A stretch of 40,343 nt of DNA from Wenjunlia tyrosinilytica (GTDB lineage Bacteria; Actinomycetota; Actinomycetes; Streptomycetales; Streptomycetaceae), in contig NZ_BMMS01000044.1 of the NCBI RefSeq assembly GCF_014646055.1, positions 1 to 40,343 on the forward strand, written 5' to 3'. The position numbers were made by a program, and so were the translations under genes. Below, piece after piece: positions 24,704 through 33,902 of this stretch. Positions within the stretch are counted from its first letter, which is position 1; each line of letters starts with the position of its first letter. The notes beneath the pieces are model-generated. The model was not told the origin of the DNA. It made no database searches and saw nothing but the letters and a program-made list of their open reading frames with translations.

Positions 24704-26703
24704 CCCCCGCCAGGCGCCTTGTCCGCGCCCTGCCCGTGCTGCTCGCCCTGACCGTTCCCATCCTGGTGCCGCTGCCAGCCGAGTCCGCCTCCGCGCACGC
24801 GGCGCCAACAGCAGCCCAGGCGCCCGCAGCCCCGGCACCGCCGCGGCCCGGTCCTCGACCCGCGCCGGGGCCCACCGTCCCGGATCCGCGGCACCGGCCG
24901 CCCCAGCCCGACCCGGCGCCGGGACCGACCCCCGCGCCCGGCCGCGCCAAGCCCGAACCCGCGCCGCGCCCCCCGCAGCCGACACCGGGACCGACGCCCC
25001 CGGCGTGTGAGGTCAGCGGTATCAAGTGCGAGAAGGCCACCTGGGGATGGGGGGACCTGCTCGACATCCCCGGCCTGATCGTCAACGCGATCACCGCGTT
25101 CCTCGGCACGCTCATCGAGCAGGTCATGGAGCCGGTCCGCGAATTCCTCGCCGACACCCTGCTGGCCACTCCCGACGTCACCCGGCACGCCGACATCAAA
25201 CGGCTGTGGAGCGCAATGCTGGCAATCACCGCCGGGGTCTACGGGCTGTTCGTTACCGCGGGCGGCATCACGGTCATGGGCTACGAGACCGTCCAGACCC
25301 GCTATGCGGTCAAACAGATCGCCCCGCGCCTGCTGGTGGGGATGGTCGCCGCTGCCGCCTCGCTGACCGTGATGGGCAAGGCGATCGGGCTGTCCAACGC
25401 CCTAGCCCACGCGATCATGGCCACCGGCATGGCGGACGCCGGGCAGGGCATGGTCGAGCGTGTCCTGCCCTTCGCGCTGTTCGGCGCCCCGGGTCTGAAG
25501 CTGTATCTGCTGCTCCTGGCTGTTGTGATGATCGCGCTGGTGCTCGCGGTGCTGATCGGCTTCCTGGTGCGGGTCGCGGTGATGGCGCTGCTGGCGGTCT
25601 GCGCGCCGCTCGCCCTGGCGTGCCATGCCCATCCGCTGACCGATCCGGTCGCCCGGCTGTGGTGGCGTGCCCTGGCCGGATGCCTAATCATCCAGATCGC
25701 CCAGTCGATGACCTTCGTCCTCGCGCTGAAACTCTTCTTCGCCCCGGGCGCCACCGCCCTGGGCGTTCCCAAGTCCGATCAGCTGGGCACGATGCTCGCC
25801 GGAGTCGCGCTGTTCTGGGTGCTGTTCAAGATCCCCGGGTGGGCCCTGCAGGTCGTCCTGCGGGGCACTCCGATCCACAACCCGCATGCGCCCACCGGTG
25901 TGCGGATGCTCAAGCACCTGGCGATGTACCGGCTCATGGACCACGCCCTGCCCGGCATGCGCCTGCCGCGTCACCGACACGGCGGCGGCGGAGGCGGACG
26001 CGGTGGAGGCGGAGGCGGTGGAGGTGCTGGCTTCGGCCTGGGTCGCGGTGGTCCGGGAGGCGGAGGCGGAGGCGGCCGTCCGGGAGGTGGCGGAGGCGGT
26101 GGCCGACCGACCGCAGCCGGGCCCGGCGGCGGCGGTGGTGGGGGTGTGCGCGGCCGCCGGGGCCGGGGCCTGCTCGCCCGCGGCCGAGCTGCCCTGGGCG
26201 GTTCCGGCGCCCGAGCGGGAGCAGCACGCCGGTCCACTCCCGGCCCCCCGGCTCGGGCGGACGGGCGCCGCTTGGGCGTTGTGGGCGCGCCCATGGCTCC
26301 CGCCGCGGCTGCTGCTCCTGCTGCAACTGCCGGGCCACCTGAGGGCCAGGCTCCCCCGCGCCGCGGCACCGGCGCCGATCGCCCCGTCCGTGTACCGAGA
26401 GGCCCCCGCGCTGTGATCCCTCCCGTGCAGACGCGCCGGACGCGGCAGCCGGCTGCGCCCGTCACTGCCCCACGCGCTCCCGCCCGCCCGGGGCGGACCA
26501 CCCGGATGCGGCTGCCGATCCGCGCCGAGCGCGGCCCCGCACCGCAGGCGGCTCGTGCCGTACGCGCCACGGCCGCGCTGCCGCGCCCTGCGCCGGTGCC
26601 TCGCGCCCGGCAGCCGGCCCTGCCCGTTCCCGCCGAGCGTATCCGTGTGCGCCCGCCGCGCCCCATGCAACTGCGGCTGCCCCTCGAACCGCCCCGGAGG
26701 TAA
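24700..26703 (+). CDS. TrbL/VirB6-like polytopic membrane protein with Gly- and Pro/Arg-rich tail
   Basis: 667 aa from TTG 24700, which overlaps the preceding TGA. This start gives a signal peptide (LPVLLALTVPILVPLPAESA). A Pro-rich linker (about aa 35-105) is followed by the TrbL-like domain with about six membrane helices (aa ~125-405, e.g. LVRVAVMALLAVCAPLALAC and TMLAGVALFWVLFKIPGWAL). It forms the inner-membrane channel of the T4SS. From about aa 427, the protein becomes a long glycine run. It then becomes Ala/Pro/Arg-rich to the end (about 240 residues), an unusual cytoplasmic or cell-wall extension of unknown role. Confidence 0.75.
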   Translation: MTPARRLVRALPVLLALTVPILVPLPAESASAHAAPTAAQAPAAPAPPRPGPRPAPGPTVPDPRHRPPQPDPAPGPTPAPGRAKPEPAPRPPQPTPGPTPPACEVSGIKCEKATWGWGDLLDIPGLIVNAITAFLGTLIEQVMEPVREFLADTLLATPDVTRHADIKRLWSAMLAITAGVYGLFVTAGGITVMGYETVQTRYAVKQIAPRLLVGMVAAAASLTVMGKAIGLSNALAHAIMATGMADAGQGMVERVLPFALFGAPGLKLYLLLLAVVMIALVLAVLIGFLVRVAVMALLAVCAPLALACHAHPLTDPVARLWWRALAGCLIIQIAQSMTFVLALKLFFAPGATALGVPKSDQLGTMLAGVALFWVLFKIPGWALQVVLRGTPIHNPHAPTGVRMLKHLAMYRLMDHALPGMRLPRHRHGGGGGGRGGGGGGGGAGFGLGRGGPGGGGGGGRPGGGGGGGRPTAAGPGGGGGGGVRGRRGRGLLARGRAALGGSGARAGAARRSTPGPPARADGRRLGVVGAPMAPAAAAAPAATAGPPEGQAPPRRGTGADRPVRVPRGPRAVIPPVQTRRTRQPAAPVTAPRAPARPGRTTRMRLPIRAERGPAPQAARAVRATAALPRPAPVPRARQPALPVPAERIRVRPPRPMQLRLPLEPPRR

Positions 26704-26709
26704 CCCCAC

Positions 26710-27660
26710 ATGACCGCACCGGATGAGTCGGCGGACACTGCCTGCGCCACGCGGATCCCCGCTGACATCTCTCGGCCCGACCGGCTGCTCGGCCCCTTCA
26801 CCGCCCGGCAGAGCGCCATCCTCGCTGTCGCAGCCGTGATGCTGTACGGAGGCTGGTGGGCGACGCGCCCCTTTGTGGCGCCGCTGGCCTACGCGGTCAT
26901 GGTGATCCCCTTCGCCGGGGCCGTGGCCGCGCTCGCACTGGGTCGTCGGGAGGGCATCGGCCTGGACCGTTTCCTGTTCGCCGCCCTCGCCCATACCCGC
27001 ATGCCCAAACGCCAGGTGCACGCCCCCGAGGGGGTTCCGCCGCTGCCCACCGTCGCCCCCGACCGCTGGAAGCGGGCCGCCGGGCCCCCTCCGGCCGCGA
27101 TGCGCATGCCGTACGACGGCATCACCGCCCATGGGGTGCTCGACCTTGGCAGCGAGGGCACAGCTGCCCTGGCGACGTGCTCCACCGTCAACTTTGAGCT
27201 GCGCTCGGCGGCCGAACAGCAGGGCCTGACCGCGGCCTTTGCCCGCTGGCTCAACTCCCTGACCGGCCCGACGCAGTTGCTGGTGCGCTGCCACCGCATC
27301 GACCTCGCCCCGCTTGCCGACACCCTGCACCACGACGCCGCCGCGCTTGCGCACCCGGCGCTGGAGCGGGCAGCCAGGGCGCACGCCGACTTCCTCGCCG
27401 ATCTCGCCACCAGCGGCAACCTGCTCGGCCGGCAGATCGTGCTGGTCGCCCGCGAAGAAGCCGCAACGCACAGCGCGAGACGCGGCTCAGGAGCGGGCCG
27501 GGCACGCCAGCGCCTCGACGAAGCCGCCCGTGCACTGACAGCAGCCGAGATCACCGTTACTGCCCTCGACGCCGAGCAGAGCGCCGAGCTGATCAGTGCG
27601 GCCTGCAATCCCGACACCCCGACCCCGCCCGATGCCGGACCGGAAGGTGACCTCCCATGA
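26710..27660 (+). CDS. PrgI/VirB3-like membrane protein
   Basis: 316 aa; ATG 6 nt after the previous stop. The N-terminus fits the PrgI family: a short cytoplasmic lead (ADISRPDRLLGPFTARQSAI), then two membrane helices at about aa 33-52 and 58-78. The loop RREGIGLDRFLFAALAH follows. The remaining 220 residues are soluble, with a segment like SCO6880-type extensions (YDGITAHGVLDLGSEG, LNSLTGPTQLLVRCHRIDL). In Gram-positive T4SSs, PrgI docks the VirB4 ATPase, which is the next gene and overlaps by 4 nt (ATGA). Confidence 0.8.
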   Translation: MTAPDESADTACATRIPADISRPDRLLGPFTARQSAILAVAAVMLYGGWWATRPFVAPLAYAVMVIPFAGAVAALALGRREGIGLDRFLFAALAHTRMPKRQVHAPEGVPPLPTVAPDRWKRAAGPPPAAMRMPYDGITAHGVLDLGSEGTAALATCSTVNFELRSAAEQQGLTAAFARWLNSLTGPTQLLVRCHRIDLAPLADTLHHDAAALAHPALERAARAHADFLADLATSGNLLGRQIVLVAREEAATHSARRGSGAGRARQRLDEAARALTAAEITVTALDAEQSAELISAACNPDTPTPPDAGPEGDLP

Positions 27661-29519
27661 TCCGACCCTTCGTCGGCCGCCATCGCCCCGCGACGGACGC
27701 CCCGGCCGTCGAGGGCGCGCTGTTGCTGGATGCGGCCGGCCCGGAGGCCATCGAGGTGCGTGCCCGGGCCCTGGCTGTCGGCGCGCACTTGGCCACCACC
27801 TTGGTGGTCACCGGCTATCCGGCCGAGGTCACCGCCGGCTGGCTCGCTCCACTGCTGAACTTCCCCGGCCACCTCGATGTCGCGCTGCACATCGAGCCCG
27901 TCCCCAACCCTGTGGCCGCCGCGGGGCTGAAGAAGCAGCGCGCCCGCCTGGAATCCGGCCGCCGCACCGGCTTCGACAAGGGCCGCCTGGACGACCCGGA
28001 GGTGGAGGCCGCCGCCGCGGACGCCGCCGAACTCGCCTACCGCATCGCCCGCGGCGAGGGCAAGCTCTTCCACGTCGCCCTGTACCTGACGGTGCACGCC
28101 GAGGACGAGGACACCCTGGCCGAGCAGGCCGCCGCGGTCCGCTCGATCGCCGAGTCCCTGCTCATGACAGTCGCCCCGACCACCTACCGGGCCCTGCCGG
28201 GCTGGCTGGCCACCCTCCCCCTCGGTATCGACACCCTCAAGATCCGCCGTACCTTCGACACCGCCGCGCTGGCGGCCTGCTTCCCCTTCACCAGCCCCGA
28301 CCTGCCCATCACCACCGGCGAGAACGCAACGGCATCGGGAGTGCTGTACGGGCTGAACGCGGTCTCCGGCGCTCCGGTGGTGTGGGACCGCTTCGCCCAG
28401 GACAACTACAACTCCATCACCTTGGCCCGCTCCGGCGCGGGCAAGTCCTACCTGGCCAAACTCGAGCTTCTGCGGCTGCTGTTCACCGGCATCTCTGCCT
28501 CGGTGATCGATCCGGAGGACGAATACGTCCGTCTCGCCGAGACCGTCGGCGGACACGTCGTCGCGCTCGGCGCCGACGGCGTGCGCCTCAACCCCTTCGA
28601 CCTGCCGTCCGCGGACGGCGGGCAGGACATCCTGACGCGGCGGGTGCTGTTCCTGCACACCTTCCTGGCCGTCCTGCTCGGCGCCGACCAGACCGCCGCC
28701 GACAAGGCCGTGCTCGACCGGGCGATCCTCGCCGCATACCACCGTGTGGGGATCACCGCCGATCCCCGCACCTGGCAGCGCACCCCGCCCAGTCTTACCG
28801 GCCTCGCCGCGGTCCTGGCCGAGGACGGCAGCCAGGCAGCAACGGACCTCGCCGACCGGCTGGTCCCCTACACCACCGGCTCACACGCACACCTGTTCAA
28901 CGGTCCCAGCACCGCCGCCACCGCCGGGCACCTGGTGGTCTTCGCGCTGCGCCGGCTGCCGGAAGAGGTCAGGGCTCCGGCGATGCTGCTGGCCCTGGAC
29001 GCGATCTGGCGGCAGGTCACCCACCGCGGCCAACGGAGCAAGCACCTCGTCGTGGTGGACGAGGCATGGCTGCTCATGCGCGACGGTGCCGGTGCCCGGT
29101 TCCTGTTCCGCATGGCCAAGGCCGCCCGCAAGTACTGGACGGGACTGGCGGTGGTCACGCAGGACGCCGACGACGTGCTCGCCTCCCCGCTCGGACGGGC
29201 CATCGTCTCCAACGCGGCCACCCAGATCCTTCTCCGCCAGGCCCCGCAGGCCATCGACACGATCAGCGAGAACTTCCACCTGTGCCACGGTGAGCGGGAG
29301 TTCCTGCTGGCCGCGGTCCGCGGCGAGGCCCTGCTGCTGACCGGAGACCGCCGCCACAAGGTCGCTGTGATCAGCATCACGGCGCCCGGCGAACACGAGG
29401 TGATCACGACAGACCCCGGCGAGCTCGCCGCCGAGCGCCCGGAGGACGAGGCCCTCGACGCTGATGGCCTCGCAGGCGAGGACCCCTTCGGCACCGGGGA
29501 GGCGGGATGGCAGGCGTGA
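27657..29519 (+). CDS. VirB4-family T4SS ATPase
   Basis: 620 aa. The N-terminal half is the CagE/TrbE-VirB4 domain (FDTAALAACFPFTSPDLPIT, then GVLYGLNAVSGAPVVWDRF). The C-terminal RecA-like domain has Walker A ARSGAGKSYLAK (about aa 256), the VirB4-typical SASVIDPEDEYVRLAE and NPFDLP, and Walker B KHLVVVDEAWLLM (about 464). VTQDADDVL and the arginine-finger region follow. It powers substrate transfer and pilus assembly. It overlaps PrgI (4 nt) and the coupling protein (13 nt). Confidence 0.92.
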   Translation: MIRPFVGRHRPATDAPAVEGALLLDAAGPEAIEVRARALAVGAHLATTLVVTGYPAEVTAGWLAPLLNFPGHLDVALHIEPVPNPVAAAGLKKQRARLESGRRTGFDKGRLDDPEVEAAAADAAELAYRIARGEGKLFHVALYLTVHAEDEDTLAEQAAAVRSIAESLLMTVAPTTYRALPGWLATLPLGIDTLKIRRTFDTAALAACFPFTSPDLPITTGENATASGVLYGLNAVSGAPVVWDRFAQDNYNSITLARSGAGKSYLAKLELLRLLFTGISASVIDPEDEYVRLAETVGGHVVALGADGVRLNPFDLPSADGGQDILTRRVLFLHTFLAVLLGADQTAADKAVLDRAILAAYHRVGITADPRTWQRTPPSLTGLAAVLAEDGSQAATDLADRLVPYTTGSHAHLFNGPSTAATAGHLVVFALRRLPEEVRAPAMLLALDAIWRQVTHRGQRSKHLVVVDEAWLLMRDGAGARFLFRMAKAARKYWTGLAVVTQDADDVLASPLGRAIVSNAATQILLRQAPQAIDTISENFHLCHGEREFLLAAVRGEALLLTGDRRHKVAVISITAPGEHEVITTDPGELAAERPEDEALDADGLAGEDPFGTGEAGWQA

Positions 29520-31921
29520 CAACGAACCTGCCGCTGGCCAGCGCTGAGCCGACCGGCCCGCTGGTGGACCTGCTCACCCACCCGGAGACCTTCGGTTCCA
29601 CCGCCATCGGGGCGGCCATTGACTGGTGCACCTCCTCCGCACCTGTGCTGATCCCCTCCATCCTGGTGTCCGCAGCATGCGGATACACCATCCGGCGGCG
29701 CCTGCTTCGATCGCGCCAGCGGCGGCTCGCCAACGGCGCGCGCTGCGTGGAGATCCTCGCCCCGCCCACCATCGCCCCCAAGGGCGGTGAAGTCCTGTGG
29801 GCCCAGCTCGCCGGGCTGCTGCGCCCATGGTGGCGGCGTATCACCACCGGCCAGCCGCACCTCGCCTTCGAATACACCTGGTCCCACACCGGGCTGCGGC
29901 TGCGCCTGTGGGTACCCGGCGCGGTGCCGCTGGGCCTGGTCCAGCGCGCGGTGGAGGCCGCCTGGCCCGGCGCCCACACCCGCGTCACCGAACCCGCACC
30001 CCTGCTCCGCGACGGCCACACCGTCTGCGCCGGACGGCTGCGCCCGGCCCGGCCCGACGTCCTGCCCCTGCGCACCGACCACAGCGCCGACCCGCTGCGC
30101 GCCCTGCTCCAAGCCGCCACCGGCATGGCAGAGGAGGAGTCCGCGTGCGTGCAGATCCTGGCCCGCCCCGCCACCGGCCCAGCGCTGCGCCGAGCCCGCC
30201 GCCAGGCCCGGCGGCTGAAGGCCGGGCACATCCCCTCCCGGCCGGCCGCCCTGGCCGCACTCCTGCTCCACCGCGCCCAGCCCGCCGCCACCGGCAAGCA
30301 GGATCCCGAACACGGCGCCGCCGTACGGCAGACAGCCGCCAAGCTGTCCGGCTCCCAGTGGCAGTGCGCCCTCACCTACGCCGCCACCTGCACCCGAAAG
30401 CAGGAGCGGGCGCAGGATGTGGCACGCGGCCGGGCCCACGCGGTCGCGTCCGCGTTCGGCCTGTACGCCGACCGCAACCACCTCGTCCGCACCCGGCTGC
30501 GCCGTCCCGAGCCGCACTTGAGTGCCCGGCAGTTCCCGCCGTCCCGGCCGGTGCTGCTGTCGGTGCCGGAACTGGCAGCTCTCGCCCACCTCCCCCTCGA
30601 TCCGGACGCGCCCGGGGTGCAGCGGGCCGGGGCCCGCTCCGTCCTGCCGCCCCCGCAGATCCCCGAACCCGCCCCCGCAAGCGGCATCAAGCCCCTGGGA
30701 CGCTCCGACACCGGCGCCCGCCGCGGCGTCGGACTCGCCGTGCCCGACGCCCGCCACCACCTGCATGTCATGGGAGCGACCGGCTCCGGCAAGTCCACCC
30801 TGATCGCGAACCTCGCCCTGGACGACGTGACCAACCAGCGCGGAGTCATCGTCATCGACCCCAAGGGCGACCTGGTCACCGACCTGCTGGACCGCCTCCC
30901 CGACACAGCCGCGCACCGGCTGGTCCTGATCGACCCCGACGCCCCCCACATCCCGCCCTGCCTGAACGTGCTGGACGGGGCGGACATCGACGTGGTCGTC
31001 GACAACATCACCGGCATCTTCCGCCGGATCTTCACCGCCTTCTGGGGCCCGCGCACCGACGACGTGATGCGCGCCGCGTGCCTGACCCTGCTCAAACACC
31101 GCGACCGCGCGAACCAGGTGGTCACCCTCGCCGACGTCCCCCGCCTGCTGGGCGAGAGCGCCTACCGGCTGCGGATCATCCCCGCGCTCAAGGACCCGGT
31201 GCTGCGCGGATTCTGGGCCTGGTACGAGTCGATGTCCGAACCCTCCCGCGCGGCGGTGGTCGGCCCGGTGATGAACAAGCTGCGCGCCTTCCTGCTGCGC
31301 GACTTCGCCCGCCGCTCGATCGCCGCCGGGCCCTCGACCTTCGACCTCGCCCAGGTCCTGGACGGCGGCATCCTGCTGGCCCGCCTGCCCAAGGGCGCGC
31401 TCGGCGAAGAGACCGCACGCCTGCTCGGCTCGTTCATCGTCGCCGGGACCTGGCAGGCCGCCGCCGCCCGCGCCCGCACCCCCGAACGCACCCGCATCGA
31501 CGCCACGCTGAGCATCGACGAGGCGCACAACTTCCTCACCCTGCCGTATCCCCTCGAAGACATGCTCGCCGAGGCCCGCGGCTACCGCCTGGCCATGCTG
31601 CTGGCCCACCAGCACCTCGCGCAGCTCCCCCGCGACCTGCGCGAAGGCATCTCCGCCAACGCCCGCAACAAAATCTTCTTCAACTCCTCCCCCGAGGACG
31701 CCGGTTCGCTGGAGCGCCACACCCTGCCCACGCTGGCCGCGCACGACCTCGCCCACCTCGGCCCCTACCAGGCCGCAGCCCACCTGCTGACCGGCGGCGC
31801 CGAATCCGCAGCCTTCACCCTCACCACCCGCCCCCTGCCCCCCGCCGTGCCCGGCCGCGCCGAAGACCTGCGCGCGGCAGCCGCCTCCCGAACCGGCCCC
31901 CGACCGGCCACCCGGCCCTGA
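29507..31921 (+). CDS. VirD4/TraG-type coupling protein
   Basis: 804 aa. One N-terminal membrane helix (about aa 45-62) is followed by a VirD4-type soluble region. Walker A is HVMGATGSGKSTLIANL (about aa 420), followed by GVIVIDPKGDLVTDLLDRLP. Walker B is TLSIDEAHNFLTLPYPLEDM (about 667) and the family motif LLAHQHLAQLP follows it. It recruits the relaxosome or DNA to the channel. The long N-terminal part (about 80-400) is specific to actinobacterial systems. ATG 29507 lies inside the end of the VirB4 gene. Confidence 0.9.
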   Translation: MAGVTTNLPLASAEPTGPLVDLLTHPETFGSTAIGAAIDWCTSSAPVLIPSILVSAACGYTIRRRLLRSRQRRLANGARCVEILAPPTIAPKGGEVLWAQLAGLLRPWWRRITTGQPHLAFEYTWSHTGLRLRLWVPGAVPLGLVQRAVEAAWPGAHTRVTEPAPLLRDGHTVCAGRLRPARPDVLPLRTDHSADPLRALLQAATGMAEEESACVQILARPATGPALRRARRQARRLKAGHIPSRPAALAALLLHRAQPAATGKQDPEHGAAVRQTAAKLSGSQWQCALTYAATCTRKQERAQDVARGRAHAVASAFGLYADRNHLVRTRLRRPEPHLSARQFPPSRPVLLSVPELAALAHLPLDPDAPGVQRAGARSVLPPPQIPEPAPASGIKPLGRSDTGARRGVGLAVPDARHHLHVMGATGSGKSTLIANLALDDVTNQRGVIVIDPKGDLVTDLLDRLPDTAAHRLVLIDPDAPHIPPCLNVLDGADIDVVVDNITGIFRRIFTAFWGPRTDDVMRAACLTLLKHRDRANQVVTLADVPRLLGESAYRLRIIPALKDPVLRGFWAWYESMSEPSRAAVVGPVMNKLRAFLLRDFARRSIAAGPSTFDLAQVLDGGILLARLPKGALGEETARLLGSFIVAGTWQAAAARARTPERTRIDATLSIDEAHNFLTLPYPLEDMLAEARGYRLAMLLAHQHLAQLPRDLREGISANARNKIFFNSSPEDAGSLERHTLPTLAAHDLAHLGPYQAAAHLLTGGAESAAFTLTTRPLPPAVPGRAEDLRAAAASRTGPRPATRP

Positions 31922-31983
31922 ACGCCCCGCTCTCGCGCGGCCCGACCTCTGAAGTGTTCCTACGCACCCGGTGGTGACCTGCC

Positions 31984-32970
31984 ATGCCCGCACTCCCCCG
32001 ACCGGCCTCCGGCCCCGGCTCCCGCTACACCGCCCGCGCCGCCACCACCCGCCCCCGCCCACCACGACACATGGACGTGGCCACCCTCGCCCGCCGACTC
32101 ACCGGCCGCGACCTGTGGCTCGCCCGGATGCTGCACGAGCACAGGGTCCTGACCACCCACCAAATCGCCCGCCTCGCCCACACCTCACCGCGCTCCACCC
32201 AGCGCCGCCTGCGCACCCTGCACCAGCACACCGTCCTGGACTCCTTCCGCCCCCTGACCCAAACCGGCTCAGCACCCGAGCACTACACCCTCGGCCCTCT
32301 CGGCGCCGCCGTACTCGCCGCCCACGCCGACCTCGACCCCGCCGCCCTGGGATGGCGCCCCACCCACACCGGCCGCATCGCCTACTCCCCCTGCCTCGGC
32401 CACGACCTGGGCGTCAACGAGCTGCTCACCCACCTCGCCGCCCGCCACCACAGCACGCCCGAGGCCGGGCTGCCACTGTGGCTCTCCGAACGTTCCGCGG
32501 CACGCCGCTGGGGCGACATCGTCCGCCCCGACGCCTACGCCCACTGGCAACACGGCGACCAGCTGCTGCCGTTCTTCCTCGAATTCGACACCGGTACCCA
32601 GCCGCTGACACGCCTCGAGGCCAAACTCGCCGGGTACGCCGCCTTCACCACCGCCACGAACACCCGACCGGCCCTGCTCATCCACACGCGAACCCAATCC
32701 CGGGACCAGGCACTGCGCCGCCGCCTGGCGAGCATCGCACGCGAGTGGGGCCTGGACGTGGCGACCTCCTCCGCGGACTTCACCACCACCGACCCCTGGG
32801 GCCCCTGGTGGGCCCCACTCCAGCCCGCCGCCCCCCGCACCACCCTGACCGGTCTCGCTGCCCACTGGCCGAACCTCACCCCGGCCGCCGGACTGGAGCC
32901 GACCGACGCGGACACCGTCCTCACCCTCCCCGTGCCCCCGCTGCCGCCCGCCCTCGGAACCGGTTCGTGA
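31984..32970 (+). CDS. Replication-relaxation family protein
   Basis: 328 aa. A winged-helix N-terminus (about aa 38-110: RDLWLARMLHEHRVLTTHQI, then HTSPRSTQRRLRTLHQH) is followed by a domain with GHDLGVNELLTHLAAR and RPDAYAHW. LPFFLEFDTGTQPLTRLEAK comes next. The EFD/E-x-K arrangement is the hallmark of the Replic_Relax family (PF13814), linked to plasmid replication and mobilisation in actinomycetes. In this operon it is the best candidate for nicking or origin recognition, since no HUH relaxase is visible (inference). Confidence 0.75.
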   Translation: MPALPRPASGPGSRYTARAATTRPRPPRHMDVATLARRLTGRDLWLARMLHEHRVLTTHQIARLAHTSPRSTQRRLRTLHQHTVLDSFRPLTQTGSAPEHYTLGPLGAAVLAAHADLDPAALGWRPTHTGRIAYSPCLGHDLGVNELLTHLAARHHSTPEAGLPLWLSERSAARRWGDIVRPDAYAHWQHGDQLLPFFLEFDTGTQPLTRLEAKLAGYAAFTTATNTRPALLIHTRTQSRDQALRRRLASIAREWGLDVATSSADFTTTDPWGPWWAPLQPAAPRTTLTGLAAHWPNLTPAAGLEPTDADTVLTLPVPPLPPALGTGS

Positions 32971-33902
32971 ATTCCCTGTTCGCCAAGGCGGCCGGCGGCA
33001 TCGGGTGCGCGGTCATCGCCCTGCCACTGCTCGCCGCCCTCACCATCGCCGCCCTGCTCGGCAGCGTCACGCCCGGCGGCAGCGTACCGGCGGCCCCGAG
33101 CAAGCACGCCTCGGCCGACATCCCGGCGCCCATGCTCTCCCTCTACCAGCGCGCCGCCTCCGAGTGCCCCGGCCTGTCCTGGACGATCCTGGCCGCGATC
33201 GGCAAGGTGGAGAGCGACCACGGACGCCACCCCACCATGGTGTCCTCGGCAGGAGCCGTGGGCCCCATGCAATTCCTGCCGTCGACCTTCAGCGCGTACG
33301 CGCATCCCGCGCCACCCGGCGGCAAAAGGCCCCCCACCCCATGGGACCGCGTCGACGCCGTGTACGCCGCGGCACGGCTGCTGTGCGCGAACGGCGCCAG
33401 GAACAGCCGCGACCTGCGGCACGCGATCTGGGCGTACAACCACTCGGCTGCCTACGTGAACCAGGTCCTCAAGATCGCCGGACAGTACGCGGCCGCGGCG
33501 CCCGCGCCGGACCGCCCGGCCGCCGCGGCGGTTGCCTTCGCCCGCCGCCAGCTCGGCACGCCGTACGTGTGGGGCGGCGACGGACCGGCCGAAGGCGGCT
33601 TCGACTGCTCCGGCCTCACCCAGGCCGCCTACCGCGCTGCCGGCATCCGGATCCCCCGCGTGGCGCAGGCCCAGTACGACGCAGGTCCCCGCCTGCCGAA
33701 GAACACCCAGCTGGCACCCGGCGACCTGCTCTTCTTCGGCACTGGCCCCGGCCACATCACCCACGTCGCCCTCTACACCGGCAACGGCAACGCCATCGAC
33801 GCCCCACACCCCGGGGCAGTGGTACGCATCGGCCCCGCACGCACGAACAGCCCGACCTTCCAGGGCGCGACCCGACCGGCAGCTCACCGAGGCCACCGGT
33901 GA
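32967..33902 (+). CDS. Lytic transglycosylase-NlpC/P60 peptidoglycan hydrolase (VirB1-like)
   Basis: 311 aa from GTG 32967, overlapping the previous stop as GTGA. An N-terminal membrane anchor (about aa 9-32) is followed by an SLT-type domain (LSWTILAAIGKVESDHGRH, catalytic Glu about 82, then SAGAVGPMQFLPSTF). Its AIWAYNHSAAYV stretch is the usual Asn-His-Ser region. A linker leads to an NlpC/P60 endopeptidase (TPYVWGGDGPAEGGFDCSGL, catalytic Cys about 214, His in GPGHITHVALYTG). It opens the cell wall for the conjugation channel. Confidence 0.92.
   Translation: MNSLFAKAAGGIGCAVIALPLLAALTIAALLGSVTPGGSVPAAPSKHASADIPAPMLSLYQRAASECPGLSWTILAAIGKVESDHGRHPTMVSSAGAVGPMQFLPSTFSAYAHPAPPGGKRPPTPWDRVDAVYAAARLLCANGARNSRDLRHAIWAYNHSAAYVNQVLKIAGQYAAAAPAPDRPAAAAVAFARRQLGTPYVWGGDGPAEGGFDCSGLTQAAYRAAGIRIPRVAQAQYDAGPRLPKNTQLAPGDLLFFGTGPGHITHVALYTGNGNAIDAPHPGAVVRIGPARTNSPTFQGATRPAAHRGHR

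Noticed and set aside
28868-32065. 1065-codon minus-strand open frame over the VirB4/VirD4 genes
   Set aside because: Gly/Val/Gln-rich shadow; the plus strand has intact ATPase motifs throughout.
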